A stretch of DNA of 15,353 bases from Vulcanimicrobiota bacterium (GCA_030042755.1 JASHZC010000250.1:1-15353), one strand, 5' to 3'. Shown: positions 1 to 8,671, counted from the stretch's first letter. Made by a program: numbers and translations. The notes: generated from the letters alone by a model not told the origin.

Positions 1-1058
1 AGTTGGCGTGCTTTCGCGGGATCGTACGGCTGCGCGCGAACCGTCGGATCGAACGCCCAAGAAAACGGCGTGAGATCGCCGGCGCCGGGTGTGGCCGTAC
101 CAAACTCGTTGTCACGCGCGATCGTAGCGCGATCGGTGGCGTAGGCGAGCGCGACGCGAACGTTCTTGTCCCGCAGCGGAGCGCGGCCGCAGTTGAAGAG
201 CAGCGAGTCGTACGAGGGTGCCGGAACCGAAAGACGCGTGACGCTCGGATCGTTGGCCAGGTTGTGGTAGCTCGGCCCCGTCAATTGAATGCCCACCTGG
301 CTTTCGCCGGTGCGTAATTCGGAGGTCACGGTGTTGGTATCGGGGATGAGCAGAACGTCGAGACGTGCGATTTTTGGCTTGCCGCGAAAGTAGCCGTCGT
401 TCGACAAGAGTTCGATGCGATCGCCACGCACCCAGCGGCCGAAGCGGTACGGCCCGTCCGTTACCGTGGGCTCGGCATTGAATCGAATCGTATTGAGATT
501 CGCATACGCCGATAGGACGTGGGCCGGGACGATATCGTACGGCTGATCGCTCTCGCCGAAAAATGCGTCGACGATTGGCGGAAAGACGCGCTTCATATGC
601 ACTACGACGGTCCACCGATCGGGGATGTCGATCGAGGCGATCTGGTCGAAGCCGCGCCGGCTCAGAACGTTGTTGGACGAGTTCATAATTTGCTCGTAAC
701 TGAACTTGACGTCCGTGCTCGTGACCGGTTCCCCGTCAGTCCAATGAGCGTCGCGTCGCAAGTGATAGGTGATGGTCAGCCCATTCTTGTTAATACCTCC
801 GTTCGCCAATGTTGGAACGATGGCGGCCAGATCGGGAATTCGCTCGCGTGAGGCGTTCATCGTCACGAGCTTTGCGAACATCAAGTCGTCGACGAAGCTT
901 TCGTCGGCATTGCTTTCGAGTAAAGGATTGAGCGTAATCGGCGTGAGGGGCAAAGCAATCGCCAGAGAGGCGTTCGATCCTTGCACTCCGCTCCGGGTGC
1001 AACCGGATGCGCCGCACAGAATCGTAAGCGCTGCCAGAGCAGCAGTTACGCTACGCAG
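1..1058 (-). CDS. ABC transporter substrate-binding lipoprotein, peptide/nickel (SBP_bac_5) family, C-terminus cut off
   Basis: Extracellular solute receptor of an oligopeptide/dipeptide-type ABC importer. The reading frame is open from about 1058 to the left edge (about 352 codons). It has a lipoprotein-like signal: one Arg, a hydrophobic stretch, then CGASGC with the candidate lipidated Cys at residue 20. Family hallmarks follow: TPITLNPLL near the mature N-terminus, then LTITYHLRRDAHWTDGEPVT and DVKFSYEQI, typical of DppA/OppA proteins. Further on are DGPYRFGRW and RDKNVRVALAYATDR. The ligand cannot be read from sequence. It is the last gene of the minus-strand run and overlaps the egtB-like stop. 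No in-frame ATG, GTG or TTG lies ahead of the signal peptide for more than 100 nt. CTG at 1058, with a weak GAAG 5 nt upstream, is my best start. The nearest downstream GTG would remove the lipobox. Family is confident; start is not. Confidence 0.85.
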   Translation of the reverse strand, partial: MRSVTAALAALTILCGASGCTRSGVQGSNASLAIALPLTPITLNPLLESNADESFVDDLMFAKLVTMNASRERIPDLAAIVPTLANGGINKNGLTITYHLRRDAHWTDGEPVTSTDVKFSYEQIMNSSNNVLSRRGFDQIASIDIPDRWTVVVHMKRVFPPIVDAFFGESDQPYDIVPAHVLSAYANLNTIRFNAEPTVTDGPYRFGRWVRGDRIELLSNDGYFRGKPKIARLDVLLIPDTNTVTSELRTGESQVGIQLTGPSYHNLANDPSVTRLSVPAPSYDSLLFNCGRAPLRDKNVRVALAYATDRATIARDNEFGTATPGAGDLTPFSWAFDPTVRAQPYDPAKARQ

Positions 1059-2308
1059 CGGAACTTCGCGTACACGTACGGGTAGTCGCTGTAAAACCAG
1101 TTGCGGAACGAGGGACGAATCAATTCCCGCGCCGTGACCGGAGAAGCCCCCTTCATGACATAATGACGGCCGTCGAAAAAGTCGGCGGAGTACTCGGGGT
1201 ACGACGCCATCGGCTCGAAGCCTGGAAGCGGCCCGAAGACGCTGGAAGTCCATTCCCACCCATTTCCGACCAAGTCCTCGATTTCCCACGCGCTGGCGCC
1301 GGCCGCATGCGCGTCGACCGGTTCGGGATCGAAACGCTCGAAGTCGAAGTTTCCGTGCATCGAATGCGGCGGCGTATCGCCCCACGGGTAGATGCGTTCG
1401 TGACCGTACGGCGTGTTGTACGCCGCGCGAACGAACTCCGCTTCGGTCGGCAGTCGTAATCCGATCCAATCTGCATACGCCTGCGCCTGATCGTGCGTAA
1501 CGTAGACGGGCCACGAGCGGGGCAACGGCAATTCCTCAAAGACGCCGCGAAGAAAAAACTCGCCGTCACGCTCGATCCAAAAATGCGGTACCGGTCCGCC
1601 GTCGTGAACGAAAGCAAGCCAGTCGCCGTTGGTGACCGGATACTGCGACATGCTGAAGGCGCGAACGTCGACTTCGCCCGGGCCAAACTCGTTATCCCAG
1701 CCGAACGGTATTGCATCGGGGTGCGTTCCCAGATGGGCCCTCCCTGGTGCGACGTCTTTCATGACGCGTCGCGGTGGAACGCGATCGTGATGATCTTGCG
1801 GGATGCGTCCTTTGTGCGCGTAGTCGAGCTGATGAATGATATACAGCAGCGTCTCGTGATGCATCTGCTCGTGTTCGAGTACGGTATAGGCGGCTTGACC
1901 GCGGCGCAGACGCGGGACGGAGTCGTCGACGAAGTTGGCGTTCGCGAACGCGTCGACGACGCGCTCGTCGCAGATGCGAGCAAATCGCTCGACATCCGAT
2001 CGCGACGGCCAATCCGCGCGCTCTAGTGCGAGCGCTGCGTCGGAAGACGATGGATCGATGCCGCGTTGGAAGAGAATCTCGAGCTTCGAATCGACCGGCT
2101 CTTGCCTGAGCGAGCGTTCGTTCAGCGTGAGAAAACTAAACGCCGGCAGATGTCCTTCGTAAAAAATGAATGGGTGACGAAGTGGAATGGGGCGCTGCAA
2201 GAACGCCTCGTCGTCGATCAGCGCGAACAGTTGTGCGGATCGCTCGCGGTTGCGGTGGTACCAATCGATGAACGTCTGACGGTCTAAACGTGGCGTGGTC
2301 GAAATCAT
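1046..2308 (-). CDS. EgtB-like nonheme iron sulfoxide synthase (DinB_2 + FGE-sulfatase domains)
   Basis: Probable Fe(II)- and O2-dependent C-S bond-forming enzyme of the EgtB/OvoA/SenA superfamily, 420 aa, which is full length for EgtB-type proteins. The N-terminal DinB-like four-helix domain (about 10-175) carries the expected three-His iron site: His53 in IFYEGHLPAF and His146/His150 in LEHEQMHHETLLY. The C-terminal formylglycine-generating-enzyme-like domain (about 190-420) has MSQYPVTNGDW, RLPTEAEFVRAA, YPWGD, DLVGNGWEWTSS and RPSFRNWF. EgtB joins gamma-glutamylcysteine or cysteine to hercynine in ergothioneine synthesis. The partner methyltransferase EgtD is not in this window, so ovothiol- or selenoneine-type chemistry, or another thiol-histidine product, cannot be excluded. 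It begins 9 nt after the GGDEF-EAL gene and overlaps the next gene. Superfamily is certain; exact reaction is uncertain. Confidence 0.85.
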   Translation of the reverse strand: MISTTPRLDRQTFIDWYHRNRERSAQLFALIDDEAFLQRPIPLRHPFIFYEGHLPAFSFLTLNERSLRQEPVDSKLEILFQRGIDPSSSDAALALERADWPSRSDVERFARICDERVVDAFANANFVDDSVPRLRRGQAAYTVLEHEQMHHETLLYIIHQLDYAHKGRIPQDHHDRVPPRRVMKDVAPGRAHLGTHPDAIPFGWDNEFGPGEVDVRAFSMSQYPVTNGDWLAFVHDGGPVPHFWIERDGEFFLRGVFEELPLPRSWPVYVTHDQAQAYADWIGLRLPTEAEFVRAAYNTPYGHERIYPWGDTPPHSMHGNFDFERFDPEPVDAHAAGASAWEIEDLVGNGWEWTSSVFGPLPGFEPMASYPEYSADFFDGRHYVMKGASPVTARELIRPSFRNWFYSDYPYVYAKFRCVA

Positions 2309-2317
2309 ACGGCACCT

Positions 2318-5179
2318 TTACCCTGAAGCTGCGGACGGTCCACGGCGGCGTTGGAAAAATTGCTCGAACTCGGCTGCCGGGAGTGGCGGGGCAATTACGT
2401 ACCCTTGAACGATATCACAGCCGTTCTGCGTCAAGAAGGACAGCTGTCCGAGCGTTTCCACGCCTTCGGCGACGACTTCGAGACCGAGCGAGTGAGCCAT
2501 CCCGATCACCGTCTTGACAATGGTTTCGTCGAATGCTTCGTGACCGACGCCAACCATGAACGAGCGGTCGATCTTCAGCGCATCCAAAGCAAAGCGGCGA
2601 AGATACGCCAGCGAGGAATAGCCCGTGCCAAAGTCATCCACCGCAGTGCGGATGCCTGATGCCTTGAGATCGCGCACGATGCCCACGGTTTGCGCGGCAT
2701 CCGACATCGCGACGCTTTCCGTAATTTCAACCTCTAAAAATTCTGGAGCGAGGTTCGCACTTTCAACCGCTTGCAGCACTCGGCGTCGAAGATCGCGCTG
2801 GTGGAATTGACGGGCCGAAAGGTTGACTGCTAAGCGCAGATTGCCAAGATTGCGCTGCCAGCGCTGCACTTGCTTTGCCGCCGTTTCAAGCACCCAGTCA
2901 CCAAGGGGAACGATCAAGCCCGAAATCTCCGCGCTTGGAATGAAGTGACCCGGCTCGATGAGTCCGCTCTTGGGGTGGTTCCAACGCACGAGCGCCTCGA
3001 CGCTGACGATCTCTTGCGTTCGGGCGTCCAGCTGCGGCTGGTAATACACCACGAATTGATCGCGTTCGAGAGCCCGCCGAAGCAGCTTCTCCTGAGAGAG
3101 ACGCATGTGAATCGGCGCTTCGAGCGTTGGATTGTAGAAGTAATAGCCGTTGCGGCCGCGGTCCTTCGCGCGATACATCGCGATGTCCGCGTTCTTGATC
3201 AATGTCTGATCGTCGCGGCCGTCTTCGGGATAGACCGCGATGCCGATCGACGTCGAAATGTATTGCTCGTACTCGTCGAGCCGGAAGGGCTCGCTGACGA
3301 GAGCCAGGACCCGCTCGCCAACGTCGCGCGCGTGGTCGGAATCGCTGAAGTCGCTGAGCAAGACGACAAATTCATCGCCTCCCATGCGCGCAATCGTCGC
3401 CTCCTCACCGAACTCCCGCGATAAGCGCTGCGCGACCATCTGCAACAGCCGGTCGCCGCGCGCATGTCCGAGCGTGTCGTTAACGTCTTTGAAACGATCG
3501 AGATCGAGGAAGAGGACGGCAAGACGACCGAGCCGTGACTGCGCTACCTCGATCGCATCGCGTACCTTTTCCGAAAGAAAGACGCGATTTGGAAGCCCTG
3601 TCAGGGCGTCGTAATAGGCCATGACCCGCAATCGCGCTCGCTGCCGGCTGCGATCGATCGTTCCGGCGATGAGCGTGGCGATCAAGCCCAAGAGATCGGC
3701 GTCGGTCGACAAGAAATCGCGGGCGGCGCCGTGCGCGTCCGCAAATACTAGCCCGCCGTAGGCATCGCCGGCGACGTCGAGTCGCATTGCGATCCCGTTT
3801 GGAAAAGGAACGGGAATTGCCGTGCCTGGAAGCGCCGCCACGCTCGAAGCCATGGCAACGATCTCATCATCTCCGATCGACGCGCCTTCGGCGTCGCGGT
3901 AGATCGCTTCGATTCTCGGGCCGCCATTCGATGTTTCGACGACGGCGCCGAGTGAAAAACCGCACGCGTGACAACCCATCTCAAGCGAAGCTCGCATGCG
4001 CACGTCGGGATAGTCGCCGCTCGCTGCGATGAAATAGAGGTTGCGGATGCGTAAGCTCTGCATCTCCGCGCGTCGTTCAGCTTCGCGCCGCTGCGTGACG
4101 TCTTGCAGGACCGCGTAGGCGCCGACGCGGTCGCTGCCCTTGTACTGTGGAATAAAGGTTACGTTGAGCGCAAGCGCACCGCCGTCGATGCGATTCGCTT
4201 CGATGGTTATCATCGCGGGCTCGCCCGACAGCGCGCTCTCGAATGCGCCGGCGAGCTTTGCTCGCTCGCTATCGGGAGCAAACTGCTCGTAGTTCGCGCC
4301 CATCAGCGCCTCGCGTGGGAAGCCCCCCAAACGGATGCACGCGTCGTTGGCGTCCAGGATCGTTCCGTCGCGGCCAAGCACGAGCACGCCGTCGGGATTG
4401 TGCTCGAACAGCGAACGCAAGTGCGCTTCAGCCGTTCGGCGCTCAGTCTCGTCGCGGACGATCGAATATGCACCATCGATTCGCCCTTCGCGGAAAACCG
4501 GTACGGTCGTGATTCGTGCGTCGAGAAGCCGGCCTTGCAACGAACGAAGCCGCACGGAGTACGAAAGCGTCTCCCCCGAGAGCGCGCGCGCAAACTTCTC
4601 TTCGTATCTTGGAATGTCTTGAGCATCGAGGAAGACGCCGAAGTGCCTTCCAACGAGGCTCTCGCGCGAAGGACTTAAGCGCGCACCAGCCTCGTTGACG
4701 TCGACGACCCGTCCCTGCGTGTCGAAGATCACGATGATGTCGGGGTTCGATTCGAAGAGCGAACGAAAACGCTCTTCGCTTTCAGCCACGGCGCTCTGCG
4801 CGGCGAGGGTGTCGGTCAAGTCCTCGGCATACGAGAGCGCGTGAAACGTCGCGCTGTCTTGAATCGCGAATGTCGTCCAGCGGCAAATGCGCACTTCGCC
4901 GTTTGCTCGCTGATTGCGATTGACGTTGACGAGCGTTCGAATCTGGTCGGCACCGTCGAGTCGGTGTTGCACGTCGAGCACGACCGGAACGTCCTCGGGC
5001 GGCACCAGATCGAACTCGTGAATCGTCTTGCCCAAGACGTCACTAGCGCGATAGCCGAACATGTCCGCTGCTCGCGACGACCAGTACGTGACGCGATACT
5101 GTGAGTCCCAGGCGATGATCGCGAGGGGCGAGCGTGACAGCAGTTCATCGAGGAGCCGGAGATCGCGTTCGCCGAGCAT
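2318..5179 (-). CDS. Multi-sensor diguanylate cyclase/phosphodiesterase (PAS x3 - GAF-like - GGDEF - EAL)
   Basis: Soluble 953-aa cyclic-di-GMP signalling protein with no membrane segment. Domains in order: PAS at about 5-125, PAS 136-245, PAS 255-365, a GAF-like region 385-510 with a CHAC cysteine pair (403, 406), GGDEF 518-680 and EAL 695-940. The cyclase motif is intact (MGGDEF, 600-604). The RxxD inhibitory site normally a few residues upstream is replaced by GEEA, so product inhibition is probably absent. All usual EAL catalytic and metal residues are visible: Glu728 (VEALVRW), Asn786, Glu818 (EITES), Asp848-Asp849 (DDFGTGYSS), Lys869, Glu905 (AEGVE) and Gln925. Both activities are therefore possible and net direction cannot be predicted. 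The ATG at 5179 is 6 nt after the aldehyde dehydrogenase stop, and the PAS fold starts almost immediately, supporting this start. The ligands of the sensor domains are unknown. Confidence 0.93.
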   Translation of the reverse strand: MLGERDLRLLDELLSRSPLAIIAWDSQYRVTYWSSRAADMFGYRASDVLGKTIHEFDLVPPEDVPVVLDVQHRLDGADQIRTLVNVNRNQRANGEVRICRWTTFAIQDSATFHALSYAEDLTDTLAAQSAVAESEERFRSLFESNPDIIVIFDTQGRVVDVNEAGARLSPSRESLVGRHFGVFLDAQDIPRYEEKFARALSGETLSYSVRLRSLQGRLLDARITTVPVFREGRIDGAYSIVRDETERRTAEAHLRSLFEHNPDGVLVLGRDGTILDANDACIRLGGFPREALMGANYEQFAPDSERAKLAGAFESALSGEPAMITIEANRIDGGALALNVTFIPQYKGSDRVGAYAVLQDVTQRREAERRAEMQSLRIRNLYFIAASGDYPDVRMRASLEMGCHACGFSLGAVVETSNGGPRIEAIYRDAEGASIGDDEIVAMASSVAALPGTAIPVPFPNGIAMRLDVAGDAYGGLVFADAHGAARDFLSTDADLLGLIATLIAGTIDRSRQRARLRVMAYYDALTGLPNRVFLSEKVRDAIEVAQSRLGRLAVLFLDLDRFKDVNDTLGHARGDRLLQMVAQRLSREFGEEATIARMGGDEFVVLLSDFSDSDHARDVGERVLALVSEPFRLDEYEQYISTSIGIAVYPEDGRDDQTLIKNADIAMYRAKDRGRNGYYFYNPTLEAPIHMRLSQEKLLRRALERDQFVVYYQPQLDARTQEIVSVEALVRWNHPKSGLIEPGHFIPSAEISGLIVPLGDWVLETAAKQVQRWQRNLGNLRLAVNLSARQFHQRDLRRRVLQAVESANLAPEFLEVEITESVAMSDAAQTVGIVRDLKASGIRTAVDDFGTGYSSLAYLRRFALDALKIDRSFMVGVGHEAFDETIVKTVIGMAHSLGLEVVAEGVETLGQLSFLTQNGCDIVQGYVIAPPLPAAEFEQFFQRRRGPSAASG

Positions 5180-5185
5180 GCCTGG

Positions 5186-6625
5186 TTAGTGCGCGAGGTA
5201 CTCGTAGAGGCCGTGTACGCCGCCTTCGCGACCGAACCCGGACTCGCGGTAGCCTCCGAATGGCGAGCTGGGATCGAACTGGTTGAACGTGTTGCACCAG
5301 ACGACGCCGGCCCGCAACTGCCCGGCGACCCACATATTCTTGCTCCCCTTGTCCGTCCATATTCCAGCGGAGAGTCCATACGGAGTGTTGTTGGCCTTCT
5401 CCACCGCTTCGTCGGGTGTACGAAACGTAAGAATCGAAAGTACTGGGCCGAAAATCTCCTCGCGAGCGACGCGGTGCGATTGATGTACGTTGGTGAAGAA
5501 CGAGGCGGGGAAGAAGAAGCCGCGCGCGGGAAGGTCGCACTGCTGTTGCACGAGCGTCGCACCTTGCTCGACGCCGCTGCGGACCAGCTCCTCGATTTTT
5601 TCAAGCTGCGCGCGCGAGTTGATTGCTCCGATGTCGGTGTTCTTGTCGAGCGGATCTCCCAGGCGCAGCGTCTGGAGACGTTCCGTTAATCGAACGACGA
5701 TTTCATCGTGGACGCGTTCTTCGACGAGGAGCCGCGAGCCCGCGCAGCAGACGTGACCTTGGTTGAAATAGATGCCGTTGACTACGCCTTCGATCGCCTG
5801 GTCCATTGGTGCGTCGGCGAACACGATGTGCGCCGCCTTGCCCCCAAGTTCCAGGGTCATGCGTTTGTCGGTGCCGCTGAGGCGTCGCGCGATCGTCTTC
5901 CCGACTTCGGTCGAGCCGGTGAAGGCAATCTTGTCGACATCGGGATGCTCGACAAGCGCGGCGCCGGTTGTCCCGTCGCCCGTGACGACGTTCACGACGC
6001 CGGGCGGAAGATCGGCTTCCTCGAGGATGTGGGCGAGCGCGAGCGCAGTGAGCGGCGTTGTTTCGGCGGGTTTGAGCACGACGGTGTTACCGCACGCGAG
6101 GGCGGGCGCGATTTTCCATGCCGCCATGAGGAGTGGGAAATTCCAAGGCACGATTTGACCGCAGACGCCAAGAGACTGCGGCTCGCGCCCCGCGCGCATG
6201 ACCCACTCCAGTTTGTCGGCCCAGCCGGCGTAATAGAAGAAGTGCGCGGCCGAAGTCGGGACGTCGAAATCGCGCGATTCCTTGATTGGCTTGCCGCCGT
6301 CCATCGTTTCGAGAACGGCGAGTTCCCGCGAGCGCTCGGTAATGGCACGAGCAATCCGGTAAATGTACTTTGCGCGGTCCGCACCCTTGAGCTTGCGCCA
6401 GTACTTATCGTAGGCTTTGCGCGCGGCGCGCACGGCGCGGTCGATGTCTGCGGCTTGCCCGTACGCCACGCGCGCAAGCGTCGTTTCGTCGGCCGGATTG
6501 ACCGTTTCGAAGTACGTGCCGCTGGCAGGAGCAACCCAATGCCCGTCAATGAAGAGGCCGTATTCGTCGCGAATCTGCGGCCGGACGCTCTCAGGCGCCG
6601 GCGCGTAATCAAAGATCGCCATCAT
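5186..6625 (-). CDS. NAD(P)-dependent aldehyde dehydrogenase
   Basis: Cytoplasmic ALDH-superfamily enzyme oxidising an aldehyde to the acid, 479 aa, normal length. Catalytic residues are all present: Asn162 in VPWNFPLL, Lys185 in LKPAE, Glu259 in LELGGK and the nucleophile Cys293 in NQGHVCCAGSR. The cofactor loop FTGSTEVG is at 235-242, and EEIFGPVL and PFGGYRESGFGREGG occur near the C-terminus. Its first ATG shares one base with the deoC stop (TGATG), so translation is probably coupled to deoC. That pairing suggests acetaldehyde released by DERA as the physiological substrate; this is inference, since sequence alone does not fix ALDH specificity. An ATG-ATG pair starts the gene, and either could be used. 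Confidence 0.93.
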   Translation of the reverse strand: MMAIFDYAPAPESVRPQIRDEYGLFIDGHWVAPASGTYFETVNPADETTLARVAYGQAADIDRAVRAARKAYDKYWRKLKGADRAKYIYRIARAITERSRELAVLETMDGGKPIKESRDFDVPTSAAHFFYYAGWADKLEWVMRAGREPQSLGVCGQIVPWNFPLLMAAWKIAPALACGNTVVLKPAETTPLTALALAHILEEADLPPGVVNVVTGDGTTGAALVEHPDVDKIAFTGSTEVGKTIARRLSGTDKRMTLELGGKAAHIVFADAPMDQAIEGVVNGIYFNQGHVCCAGSRLLVEERVHDEIVVRLTERLQTLRLGDPLDKNTDIGAINSRAQLEKIEELVRSGVEQGATLVQQQCDLPARGFFFPASFFTNVHQSHRVAREEIFGPVLSILTFRTPDEAVEKANNTPYGLSAGIWTDKGSKNMWVAGQLRAGVVWCNTFNQFDPSSPFGGYRESGFGREGGVHGLYEYLAH

Positions 6626-7521
6626 CAGTCCTTCGGAATATAATCCGTTCCGGCGTAGTGTCCGGTCTCTTCCTTTTCGAGCTGCATCAGCAAGTCATCG
6701 AGCAACGAGCTTGCGCCGATTCGAAAGCGATTCGGCGTAAGCCATGCTTCCCCGAGCGTTTCCTTCACGATGACCAGATACGTCAATGCCTGCTTTGTAT
6801 TGCGAATTCCGCCCGCGACTTTGAGTCCGCGGCGTTCGCCGGTCCGGCGCGCGAAGTCGCGGATCGCTTCGCACATAACCAATGCCGTGGGGAATGTAGC
6901 GTTCGTTCCCACTTTACCGGTCGACGTCTTGATGACGTCGGCACCCGCCTCGAGCGCCAGATCGCTTGCGCGACGGACGTTGTCGTACGTTCCGAGCTCT
7001 CCGGTTTCGAGAATCACTTTCAAATGCGCCTCGCCGCAGAGCGATTTCACGGCGAGGATCTCATCGTAGACGCTGCGCTCGTCTCCGCTCAGGAAAGCGC
7101 CGCGATCGATGACCATGTCGATCTCATCTGCTCCGGCAGCGAGCGCGGATGCCGCGTCCGCGAGCTTGACTTCAAGGCTCGAAAGTCCGCTCGGAAACGC
7201 TGTCGCCACGGATGCAACCTTGACGTTCGTTCCGCGTAGGGCGTCTTTCGCAACGTGCACGAGGTTGGGATAGACGCACACCGCTGCGACGCTGGGCACG
7301 TTGGGCCAACCCGGTCGCGGATTTACGGCTTTGGCGCAGAGCGAGCGCACGCGTCCTTGCGAGTCTTTGCCTTCAAGTGTCGTGAGGTCGATGCACCGGA
7401 CGGCGAGCGTTATGCCCTCGAGTTTAGCCGACGTCTTGATCGAACGCTTCGCGAGCGCAGCAGCCCGCGCTTCGAGCATAACGGCATCAACGGGGACATT
7501 GGGGCTCAAAAGGGCAGGCAT
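6625..7521 (-). CDS. deoC: Deoxyribose-phosphate aldolase (DERA), long type
   Basis: Class I aldolase cleaving 2-deoxy-D-ribose 5-phosphate to glyceraldehyde 3-phosphate and acetaldehyde in deoxynucleoside catabolism. At 298 aa it is longer than E. coli DeoC. The C-terminal part, including GEAWLTPNRFRIGASSLLDD, resembles the human/eukaryotic-type DERA rather than the short bacterial form. Active-site residues are in place: Asp135 (DEIDMVID), Schiff-base Lys198 (DVIKTSTGKVG) and proton-relay Lys234 (GLKVAGGIR). The ATG at 7521 is preceded by AAGGG about 8 nt upstream, next to the hppD stop 12 nt away. The gene overlaps the following aldehyde dehydrogenase by one base. No other deo genes (deoA, deoB, deoD) are in the window. 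Confidence 0.95.
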   Translation of the reverse strand: MPALLSPNVPVDAVMLEARAAALAKRSIKTSAKLEGITLAVRCIDLTTLEGKDSQGRVRSLCAKAVNPRPGWPNVPSVAAVCVYPNLVHVAKDALRGTNVKVASVATAFPSGLSSLEVKLADAASALAAGADEIDMVIDRGAFLSGDERSVYDEILAVKSLCGEAHLKVILETGELGTYDNVRRASDLALEAGADVIKTSTGKVGTNATFPTALVMCEAIRDFARRTGERRGLKVAGGIRNTKQALTYLVIVKETLGEAWLTPNRFRIGASSLLDDLLMQLEKEETGHYAGTDYIPKD

Positions 7522-7533
7522 GAGCGCAGCCCT

Positions 7534-8649
7534 TTACAGCGTGCCGCGCTTGGCTTGTTCTTTTTCGATCGAGACGAAGAGCGCTTTGAAGTTGCCCTTC
7601 CCGAACGATAGGCTCCCCTTACGCTGGATGATTTCGAAGAACACGGTCGGACGGTCTTGCAGCGGTTTAGTGAATATTTGCAGCATGTAGCCGAGATCGT
7701 CACGATCGACGAGAATGCGTCGTTCGCGTAACACGTCGAGTGCTTCGTCGATCTTTCCAACTCGTTCGCCCAGCATTTCATAGTAGCTATCCGGCGTGTC
7801 CAAGAATTCGACGCCGTTATAACGCAACGCGTCGATCGTCGCTACGATGTCGTCGGTGCGAATGGCGATGTGTTGCACGCCCGCACCGCGATAGAATTCC
7901 AGAAATTCCTCGATCTGCGATTTCTTCTTACCGTGCGCCGGTTCGTTGATCGGGAACTTGACTTGATGACGGTCGTCGGTCATGACTTTTGACTTGAGCG
8001 CCGTGTATTCGGTCGAAATGTCTTTGTCGTCGAACGATACGAGTTGCGAGAAACCAAACACGCGGGCGTAAAAATCGCCCCAGACGTCCATTTCGCCCCA
8101 GCCGACGTTGCCAACGCAATGATCGATGAAGAGCAAACCGGGCTTCTTGCTGCCGGGTAACGTGCGCCTAGCTTCGACGAAACCGGGCATAAACGCGCCA
8201 CGATACCCATCGCGCTGGATAAAGGTGTGCACGGTGTCTCCGTAGGTCGCGATCGTCGCTCGCACGATGCGTCCCGTCGCGTCCGCGAGCTCGGCCGGTG
8301 GCGCAATCGCTTTTGCGCCGCCCGCCGCTGCGCGTTCGTACGCGGCCCGCGCATCTTCCACGACGATTGCGATATCTTTGACCCCGTCGCCGTGCGTCGC
8401 GACGTGACGGGCGATGTCGTCATCGGGCACCAAGCTGGACGTGATGACAAACCGGAGATTGTTTTGTTCGAGCACGTAGCTGCAGCGGTCTTTAACGCCC
8501 GTCTCCGGACCTGCATATGCGACCTGATCGAAACCAAATGCGGACATGTAATAGTGGGCGGCCTGCTTCGCGTTTCCGACGTAGAACTCGACGTAGTCCC
8601 AGTCGATCCGCGCGAGCGGGTTGCTGCGCGCCGCGGTACTCGTACTCAT
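7534..8649 (-). CDS. hppD: 4-hydroxyphenylpyruvate dioxygenase
   Basis: Fe(II)-dependent dioxygenase converting 4-hydroxyphenylpyruvate and O2 to homogentisate and CO2, the entry step of the homogentisate route of tyrosine degradation. It has 371 aa, the usual length, with two VOC/glyoxalase-fold halves (about 15-150 and 172-345). The iron triad is visible: His177 (IDHCVG), His260 (GVQHIAIRT) and Glu339 (FFEIIQRKG). The C-terminal SFGKGNFKALFVSIE is typical of HPPD. It is the first gene of the minus-strand run and diverges from the unknown-protein/fahA unit. The ATG at 8649 follows only 53 bp of intergenic DNA with no clear Shine-Dalgarno sequence. Hydroxymandelate synthase is a relative, but the C-terminus and the pathway neighbours favour HPPD. 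Confidence 0.96.
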   Translation of the reverse strand: MSTSTAARSNPLARIDWDYVEFYVGNAKQAAHYYMSAFGFDQVAYAGPETGVKDRCSYVLEQNNLRFVITSSLVPDDDIARHVATHGDGVKDIAIVVEDARAAYERAAAGGAKAIAPPAELADATGRIVRATIATYGDTVHTFIQRDGYRGAFMPGFVEARRTLPGSKKPGLLFIDHCVGNVGWGEMDVWGDFYARVFGFSQLVSFDDKDISTEYTALKSKVMTDDRHQVKFPINEPAHGKKKSQIEEFLEFYRGAGVQHIAIRTDDIVATIDALRYNGVEFLDTPDSYYEMLGERVGKIDEALDVLRERRILVDRDDLGYMLQIFTKPLQDRPTVFFEIIQRKGSLSFGKGNFKALFVSIEKEQAKRGTL

Positions 8650-8671
8650 GGTCGAGGGCTTGGCGAAGCGT

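Noticed and set aside
112..615. 167-aa minus-strand open frame at the left edge
   Set aside because: It is the alternate frame of the ABC binding protein, whose true frame carries the SBP_bac_5 motifs.
4816..5604. 262-aa open frame on the minus strand across the ALDH/GGDEF-EAL junction
   Set aside because: It is Ser/Arg/Thr-rich, out of frame with two well-supported genes and has no motif.
5708..6643. 311-aa open frame on the plus strand
   Set aside because: It is the antisense shadow of the aldehyde dehydrogenase, produced by GC-rich codon bias, with no recognisable family features.
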